A DNA stretch of 64,000 nucleotides from contig NZ_BSDJ01000020.1 of NCBI RefSeq assembly GCF_027925525.1, positions 1 to 64,000 of the forward strand. Reading direction: 5' to 3'. The position numbers and the translations under genes are program-made. Each line of letters opens with the position of its first letter. Positions within the stretch are counted from its first letter, which is position 1. Below are positions 59,283 through 64,000 of this stretch, one piece after another. The notes beneath the pieces are model-generated. The model ran no database searches. It was not told the DNA's origin and saw only the letters and a program-made list of their open reading frames with translations. The DNA is from Paenibacillus tyrphae (GTDB taxonomy: Bacteria; Bacillota; Bacilli; Paenibacillales; NBRC-103111).

Positions 59283-59320
59283 CCAGCACGGAGCCCCCTG
59301 CACTCCTGCTTAGCCGCGGA

Positions 59321-60199
59321 TCACTCGGCATAAAAGCCCTGCTCCGCCGCATAATTGCCCCAGTGCGGCCTGCTCCCGTCTTCATCCGTAAAGCCGTACT
59401 CGTCGGAAAGTCCCCAGCTCGTCAGCGCTTGACCGGATTTGTCCATGATGCGCGGGTCGGCGGCCAGTGCGGCAACCGCCCGTCCGACATAATGCGGCGT
59501 CTCCGACATGATGAAATGCGGGTCCTTCTCCGCCGCGTCCCGCCAATTGTCCTTCGTCACGCCGAAATGGTCGAGCATCGCTTCCGAACGCAGAAACCCC
59601 GGCGTAACCGCCACAGCCGCCACATGGTGCAGACGAAGCTCCTCGGCCATGGCCTCGGCCAAGTGAATCGCGGAAATTTTGACGAGACTGTAATACAGGT
59701 TACCGCGGTACCTATAATCCCAGCCGTCCGTAATTTCGACGATGAGTCCCCGCTTGTTCGCCATAAGCAGAGGCGCGCCGTAATAGCTGGCGATCATATG
59801 CGAATGCACCGCCCGCCGCTGCATCAACAGCCCGTCCGCAATCGGCTGCTCCCAGAATGTCTTACCCCATTCCATCAGCGAGTCTCCGCCCCACACGTCG
59901 TTGACGAGCAGGTCGAGCCTGCCGTCCTGCTCGCTTCGCACCCGTTCGAACAACGCCCGGACCTCCTCCTCCTCCGTATGGTCCACGCGCACAGGAATGC
60001 CGCGTCCGCCTCGGGCCGTCACCAGCTCCGCCGTCTCCTCGATCGTTTCCGTCCGGCCCATATCAGAGAGCTGTCCCCGCGTACTGCGGCCGGTCACATA
60101 GACCGTCGCTCCCGCTTCCCCCAGCATCTCGGCGATGCCGCGCCCCGCTCCTCTTGTCGCTCCGGCGACGACCGCGATGCGTCCTTCCAATGGTTTCAT
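59321..60199 (-). CDS. SDR-family oxidoreductase (DHRS1-like)
   Basis: 292 residues: VVAGATRGAGRGIAEMLGEA (Rossmann TGxxxGxG-like motif with Ala in the first position), VNDVWGGDS in place of the usual NNAG, and the catalytic YYSLVK (Tyr-x-x-x-Lys). Resembles the DHRS1-like branch. Substrate unknown. Divergent from the WYL-type regulator, the probable control protein. GGAGGGA precedes the ATG. Confidence 0.85.
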   Translation of the reverse strand: MKPLEGRIAVVAGATRGAGRGIAEMLGEAGATVYVTGRSTRGQLSDMGRTETIEETAELVTARGGRGIPVRVDHTEEEEVRALFERVRSEQDGRLDLLVNDVWGGDSLMEWGKTFWEQPIADGLLMQRRAVHSHMIASYYGAPLLMANKRGLIVEITDGWDYRYRGNLYYSLVKISAIHLAEAMAEELRLHHVAAVAVTPGFLRSEAMLDHFGVTKDNWRDAAEKDPHFIMSETPHYVGRAVAALAADPRIMDKSGQALTSWGLSDEYGFTDEDGSRPHWGNYAAEQGFYAE

Positions 60200-60321
60200 C
60201 GTTGACTCCCTCCGCTTCCCTTAGCTGTCCGAAGGCTGCACTCTGCCATTCCCGCAGTTCATATCGATCCGCCGGATCTCCAAGGCATGTCTCCGCCTTA
60301 CGCTTCCATCCTATCAATCCT

Positions 60322-60344
60322 AATATGTCAACCCTTGTCATATT
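60322..60344. promoter_or_regulatory. Candidate operator between the SDR gene and the WYL regulator
   Basis: Inverted repeat with arms AATATGTCAA (60322-60331) and TTGTCATATT (60335-60344), one mismatch, 3-bp spacer. It lies in the divergent intergenic region. The minus-strand TTGACA inside the left arm could be a -35, so binding would affect transcription of the SDR gene. Confidence 0.55.
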
Positions 60345-60416
60345 TGCTGTGATAAAATAAAAATATCTGATGACTCAAACGGATCTTAAAATTACGACGT
60401 ACAAGGAGCAATTGTC

Positions 60417-61370
60417 ATGCGTGCGGATCGACTGTTATCCATTTTATTGCTGCTGCAGAACCGCGGCCGAATGACCTCGCGGGAGCTGGCCGAGCAGCTG
60501 GAGGTATCGGAGCGGACCATCTTCCGCGACATGGAGGCGCTTAGCGCTTCCGGCATTCCGCTATATGCCGAGCGGGGCTCAGGCGGCGGCTGGGTGCTGC
60601 CGGAAGGTTACCGTTCCCAGCTCACCGGACTCAAAATCGATGAAATCCGCTCCCTCCTGCTCGCCCACGCTTCCGGCATGATGCGGGATCTGGGCTGGCG
60701 CGAGGCTTTTGAAGCCGCCTTGTTGAAGCTGCTTGCCGCTCTGCCTCCCTCCCTGCGGCGGAATGCGGAGGCGGTCCGCGAACGCATCCACGTGGACGGA
60801 GCCGGGTGGTACGGACCCGCAGAGGAGGTATCATGCCTGTCCATCGTGCAGGAGGCGGTGTGGGAGGAACTACTGCTAGCCATTCGTTACGGACGAGGCG
60901 ACGAGGTCGTCGAGCGCGAAGTCGGCCCGCTCGGGCTGGTCGTCAAAGGAAACACGTGGTACTTGATCGGGCTCGTAGACGGCCAGATGCGCACCTACCG
61001 GGTTTCCCGGATACGCAGCGCCGTCATCCGGCCAGAGAGCTTCGAGCGGCCGGCGGACTTCGATCTGGCCCGTTACTGGGAGCAATCGACGGCCGACTTC
61101 AAGTCCCGGCTGCCCAGCTATCTCGTGACGCTGCAAGCGGATGCTTCCGCGCTTGCTCTCCTGCAAGAGGAGCACTTCGTCAAAATCCGCGACACCCGCC
61201 CGGCTGCCGACGGCTTGACCGAGCTTACCGCCGATTTCCAAACGGCGGAGTATGCGCTGCGAATCATTCCGGGATATGGCGGCGGACTGCAGATACTGGA
61301 GCCGGAACAGCTGCGCGCAGACCTCCTCCGGCTGGCGGAGGCGATCCGTCAAATGTATTGCCATGGATGA
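60417..61370 (+). CDS. YafY-type transcriptional regulator (HTH plus WYL domain)
   Basis: 317 residues: an N-terminal DeoR/HTH_11-type winged helix (~1-60, RMTSRELAEQLEVSERTIFR) and a WYL domain (~135-205, GNTWYLIGLVDGQMRTYRVS, with W-Y-L). WYL domains bind nucleic acids or small ligands. It is divergent from the SDR gene, with an inverted repeat between them, so autoregulation plus control of the SDR gene is likely. AAGGAG precedes the ATG. Confidence 0.88.
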   Translation: MRADRLLSILLLLQNRGRMTSRELAEQLEVSERTIFRDMEALSASGIPLYAERGSGGGWVLPEGYRSQLTGLKIDEIRSLLLAHASGMMRDLGWREAFEAALLKLLAALPPSLRRNAEAVRERIHVDGAGWYGPAEEVSCLSIVQEAVWEELLLAIRYGRGDEVVEREVGPLGLVVKGNTWYLIGLVDGQMRTYRVSRIRSAVIRPESFERPADFDLARYWEQSTADFKSRLPSYLVTLQADASALALLQEEHFVKIRDTRPAADGLTELTADFQTAEYALRIIPGYGGGLQILEPEQLRADLLRLAEAIRQMYCHG

Positions 61371-61553
61371 TACAGATCGGTTTATGCACATGAAGCCGCT
61401 GCAGCACCGTACGTCTCTCATCCGACTCCGGCGCTTGATCGCCGGGGTTATTTTGCATGCGGCGACGACATTTTTTTTGAACTAAAAACGAACAAATCCG
61501 GAGCTCGGGACCAATATAGAGTGAAAAAACAACGATAGGGGGGCCGGCCGCCT

Positions 61554-62147
61554 ATGACAGACTCCGAATGGCAGTATTGGATCAAGCAAGCGAACCACGG
61601 AGATGAACAAGCGTTTCAAACGATTTACGAGCAAAGTAAAGACCACGTGTACCGAACAGTCACACTTCTCATCGGCAGCAAGCAGGACGCGTGCGACGTG
61701 GTCAGCGAGGTGTATGCCGAATTATTCAAGTCGCTCGCAAAATACGACGGACGCAAGCCGTTCCGCTCCTGGCTTACCGGCCTCGTGATCCGCCAAACCC
61801 GCAACTGGAACCGAAAGCTGTGGCGGAAATTCAGGCTGCACGAGCGCAGCAGATTGCTGGAAACGGAAGAGCACACTCCGGACACGGAGGAACTGTTCCT
61901 GCAGCATGAGCATCAGCACGAACTGATCGCTCTTGTCCACAAGCTGCCTTACAAGCTCCGGAGCGTCGTCGTGCTGCGGTATTATCAGGAGCATACCTTT
62001 GACGAAATTGCGGAACTGCTGGACATCCCGTCCGGTACGGTCAAATCGAGGCATCACGCCGCCATGGCCAAGCTGCGCAAGCAAGCAGCCCATTTAATTG
62101 AAACGAACGAAGGAGGGCTTGCCCCATGTCCATCGAAAATCAATTGA
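61554..62147 (+). CDS. ECF-type RNA polymerase sigma factor
   Basis: 197 residues with sigma region 2 (~25-90: EVYAELFKSLAKYDGRKPFR SWL in two segments) and region 4 (~125-180: LPYKLRSVVVLRYYQEHTFD, then EIAELLDIPSGTVKSR). It should direct RNA polymerase to a small regulon, controlled by the membrane protein encoded next. Stop overlaps the next start by 22 bp, so the two are translationally coupled. AGGGGGG lies about 12 bp before the ATG. Confidence 0.88.
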   Translation: MTDSEWQYWIKQANHGDEQAFQTIYEQSKDHVYRTVTLLIGSKQDACDVVSEVYAELFKSLAKYDGRKPFRSWLTGLVIRQTRNWNRKLWRKFRLHERSRLLETEEHTPDTEELFLQHEHQHELIALVHKLPYKLRSVVVLRYYQEHTFDEIAELLDIPSGTVKSRHHAAMAKLRKQAAHLIETNEGGLAPCPSKIN

Positions 62148-63109
62148 AAACCGAGCTTCAGCAATTTGCCGGAACCCTTCACGCCCCTGCTCAGCTCGAC
62201 GATCGAATCGCAGCGTTAATTCGGAAGCATACCCGCGTGACGGCTGCGTCCCTCAGACCCGCCAAACGTAAATACGCGACCCGGGCGGCTCTTATCGCCG
62301 CGTGCATCTTTCTGTTTTCGGGCATCGCCTATGCTTCCAGCCTGCTCTATACGATGCAGACCGATAAGGTTCGCGTGGAGCTAACCCAACAAGCCGCGGC
62401 CACCTTGCCCGCAAGCTTGTCCGCCGAACTCACGCAATCGGTGCGGGACATCCGCAGCCAACTCGCTTCGGGCGAGTCCGCTTACGTATACAGCGCGGAG
62501 CTTGAGAAGCGGAAGCTGCCGGCGCTGCTGAAAATTACCGCCCCCGCAGCCTATTCGGACATCGATGCATGGAAAACGGAGACGAAGAAGCGCTTCGCCC
62601 CGTTTAAGACACCGACGGCGCTGCCGGCCGGATTCGGCTTCGTCCGGGCGGAGCTGGAGGCTCCTGTAAGCGGCATCGACGCTGCAACCTATGAGCAGTA
62701 CCATAGCTTGCTTCGAAAAAAAGCCGGGGCAGCGAACCAAACCATCGTCTGGCAAAAGGCGCCTTCGGCAGGGGAAGCCGTCTCCCCGATGGATATGCCG
62801 GGGCTGGTCTATGCTAACGGTGACGGAGAACAAATCGAGGTGCGTTACCAAGTGTTCTCCGGAGACGATGCGGCGACTGACATCCGCACCCTAACCGGCG
62901 AATCGACAACCGCGGATAAGGTTTCCGTTTCGGGTAAGGACGGCTACTATACGTTGAACCGTAACCACATGCTCAGCGAAACGGGAGCGATGCAAAGCTT
63001 GGCTTGGCTGGAGACGCAGGACGGCAGCACGATCCTGTACCAAGTGACGACTCCTTCGCTGAAAGTATCTCAAAACGATCTGCTTCGCATTGCGAATAGC
63101 TTACAATAA
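62126..63109 (+). CDS. Probable anti-sigma factor with a single membrane helix
   Basis: 327 residues: a cytoplasmic N-terminal ~55 residues, one membrane helix (~52-72) and a large extracytoplasmic domain ending in a DUF4367-like fold (VSVSGKDGYYTLNR...LAWLETQDGSTILYQV). No zinc-binding HxxxCxxC motif is seen in the N-terminal part, so it is not a ZAS-type anti-sigma. Its role is inferred from the overlap with the sigma gene. GAAGGAGGG precedes the ATG. Confidence 0.75.
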   Translation: MSIENQLKTELQQFAGTLHAPAQLDDRIAALIRKHTRVTAASLRPAKRKYATRAALIAACIFLFSGIAYASSLLYTMQTDKVRVELTQQAAATLPASLSAELTQSVRDIRSQLASGESAYVYSAELEKRKLPALLKITAPAAYSDIDAWKTETKKRFAPFKTPTALPAGFGFVRAELEAPVSGIDAATYEQYHSLLRKKAGAANQTIVWQKAPSAGEAVSPMDMPGLVYANGDGEQIEVRYQVFSGDDAATDIRTLTGESTTADKVSVSGKDGYYTLNRNHMLSETGAMQSLAWLETQDGSTILYQVTTPSLKVSQNDLLRIANSLQ

Positions 63110-63176
63110 CGTCCCGCGTCCGGTCAGGGCTGTCTTGCGAGACAGCCGGGCCGGGCGCTGGCCGCTTATCCCATGA

Positions 63177-63224
63177 AGCAAAAAGGGATCTCCGTACGCG
63201 ATTTCGCGTGTCGGAAGATCCCTT
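63177..63224 (-). terminator. Terminator of tgl
   Basis: AAGGGATCTCCG (63183-63194) pairs with CGGAAGATCCCTT (63212-63224, one bulge), with a T-run on the minus strand beyond 63183. A second hairpin GGCTGTC/GACAGCC at 63128-63147 lies behind the anti-sigma gene without a T-run. Confidence 0.75.
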
Positions 63225-63235
63225 ATAACCGTGTC

Positions 63236-64000
63236 TCAAGCGTAAATGTTAGTCCTTCCGCCGATTTTAACGACAATTCGGCCGCGAGCTTCCGGCGGCA
63301 GCCAAGCAAGCGCCGTCTGGGAAATCGGAATCCGGGAAGACGCCGCCTCGTACAAATAAACGTAATTCGGATACGTTACCTGATCGATCATGTAAGCGGA
63401 CTTCGTGCTGCCCGGCTTGCGGTGCTTATTGAGACTATCAATGATCCCGGCTGCATTCTTAATGCCGATCCCATGGCCGAAATAGCTGTCGCTTCCGAGC
63501 TTCACCACGTTCTCTCCCTGCCACTCCATCCATTCCGGATCGACGTCGGGATTTTTGAAATACAGGATATCGCCCGAATACGTCGGCATTTTCTCGGCAA
63601 TCGTGATCAGCCGCAGGTCGCTGTCGACCTCCCACGAATACAAATACAGGTCGGAGAACAGCCGGTTGAACTTCTGATCTCCGATCGTCTCCAGCACCGC
63701 TTTGTACAGCACGATAATGATGGCGGTAGCGCATTCGAACGCATAAGCCCGGCCGTTCGAGAAAATATCGCGGATCGCTGCGGCGGGCAGTACATCCCGC
63801 CTCATCTTAAATCCGCCATTCTCGGTACGGGTCCAATAGGCTGCGTTGCAGCGCGATTTCTTGAAGGAAGCGAACGACGCCGCGCTGTTCTGCATATCTC
63901 TGGCCGCTTGGACAATCGCCGTCCGCAGCCTGAGCTCGAAGCGCAGCGCTCCTTCCGAATCATATTGGTACGTCGTGGGGTTCCTGTGTTTCTCCTCGTA
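63236..64000 (-). CDS. tgl: Spore coat protein-glutamine gamma-glutamyltransferase (5' end outside window)
   Basis: 255 codons are visible to the window edge, with no start codon needed since the frame stays open to 64000. The catalytic Cys lies in AYAFECATAI, followed by LYLYSWEVDSDLRL, GDILYFKNPDVDPEWMEWQG and FGHGIGI (His). This is the Bacillus Tgl family, which cross-links spore coat proteins through epsilon-(gamma-glutamyl)lysine bonds during sporulation. The segment upstream of the catalytic region (EGALRFELRLRTAIVQAARD) also matches the family, so the gene is truncated only by the window, not in the genome. Confidence 0.9.
   Translation of the reverse strand, partial: YEEKHRNPTTYQYDSEGALRFELRLRTAIVQAARDMQNSAASFASFKKSRCNAAYWTRTENGGFKMRRDVLPAAAIRDIFSNGRAYAFECATAIIIVLYKAVLETIGDQKFNRLFSDLYLYSWEVDSDLRLITIAEKMPTYSGDILYFKNPDVDPEWMEWQGENVVKLGSDSYFGHGIGIKNAAGIIDSLNKHRKPGSTKSAYMIDQVTYPNYVYLYEAASSRIPISQTALAWLPPEARGRIVVKIGGRTNIYA

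Noticed and set aside
1..64000. CRISPR array, prophage, transposon or rRNA/tRNA genes
   Set aside because: No regularly spaced repeats of CRISPR type, no integrase or transposase, no phage structural genes and no structural RNA genes were recognised on either strand.

Overview
The window looks like chromosomal DNA from a Gram-positive, spore-forming member of the Paenibacillaceae (Paenibacillus/Cohnella type). The reasons are the moderately high GC content with strong Shine-Dalgarno sites (AAGGAGG, GGAGGTGA), frequent GTG/TTG starts, and the gene families: an S-layer-homology surface protein, a YheC/YheD-type spore-coat ATP-grasp protein, a Bacillus-type spore transglutaminase, CvfC, BmrCD, CcdC, 7TMR-DISM sensor kinases and a carbohydrate ABC importer with a YesN-like regulator. 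No rRNA, tRNA, CRISPR array, insertion sequence or prophage was seen.

Layout. 1-2.9 kb: the tail of an RG-repeat protein, a guanylate-kinase-like protein, a DinB-family protein and CvfC. 2.9-15.2 kb: a minus-strand polysaccharide-utilisation locus (membrane AraC-type regulator, two permeases, lipoprotein binding protein, heparinase-II/III-like lyase, GH88 unsaturated glucuronyl hydrolase, GH29 fucosidase, Gfo/Idh/MocA oxidoreductase). The enzymes lack obvious signal peptides, so imported, lyase-generated, probably fucose-containing uronic oligosaccharides are likely degraded in the cytoplasm. 15.4-19.4 kb: MBL hydrolase, thiamine pyrophosphokinase, and a Crp/Fnr-like regulator divergent from a nucleoside hydrolase-Nudix pair. 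19.4-21.8 kb: an AT-rich patch of small membrane or secreted proteins. 21.9-25.7 kb: the BmrC/BmrD heterodimeric multidrug exporter. 26-27.2 kb: AT-rich, gene-poor DNA with small ORFs and a decayed reading frame. 27.3-31.8 kb: RNase HI, RecQ, a glycosyltransferase and an Ala-rich protein with a conserved C-terminus. 32-34.8 kb: a two-component system. 35-39 kb: acetyltransferase, DUF2269 protein, a small YidC paralogue behind twin hairpins, CcdC and a YheC/D protein. 39-44.2 kb: several small genes including a 46% methionine peptide, a nitroreductase with a YodB-like operator, and a head-to-head junction between a histidine-kinase remnant and a diguanylate cyclase. 44.3-55.6 kb: a NarL-type regulator, a 1066-residue kinase with two complete kinase modules, a YhfH-like peptide and a 2210-residue SLH surface protein. 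55.6-64 kb: P450, UgtP-like glycosyltransferase, two SDR enzymes, a WYL regulator, an ECF sigma/anti-sigma pair and the 3' part of tgl.

The most unusual items are the Met/Cys-rich peptide (39673-39888), the double-kinase sensor with its neighbouring regulator and surface protein, the kinase-remnant/GGDEF junction near 41.6 kb, and several inverted repeats placed like operators. Functions come from reading motifs; no database search or computation was run.
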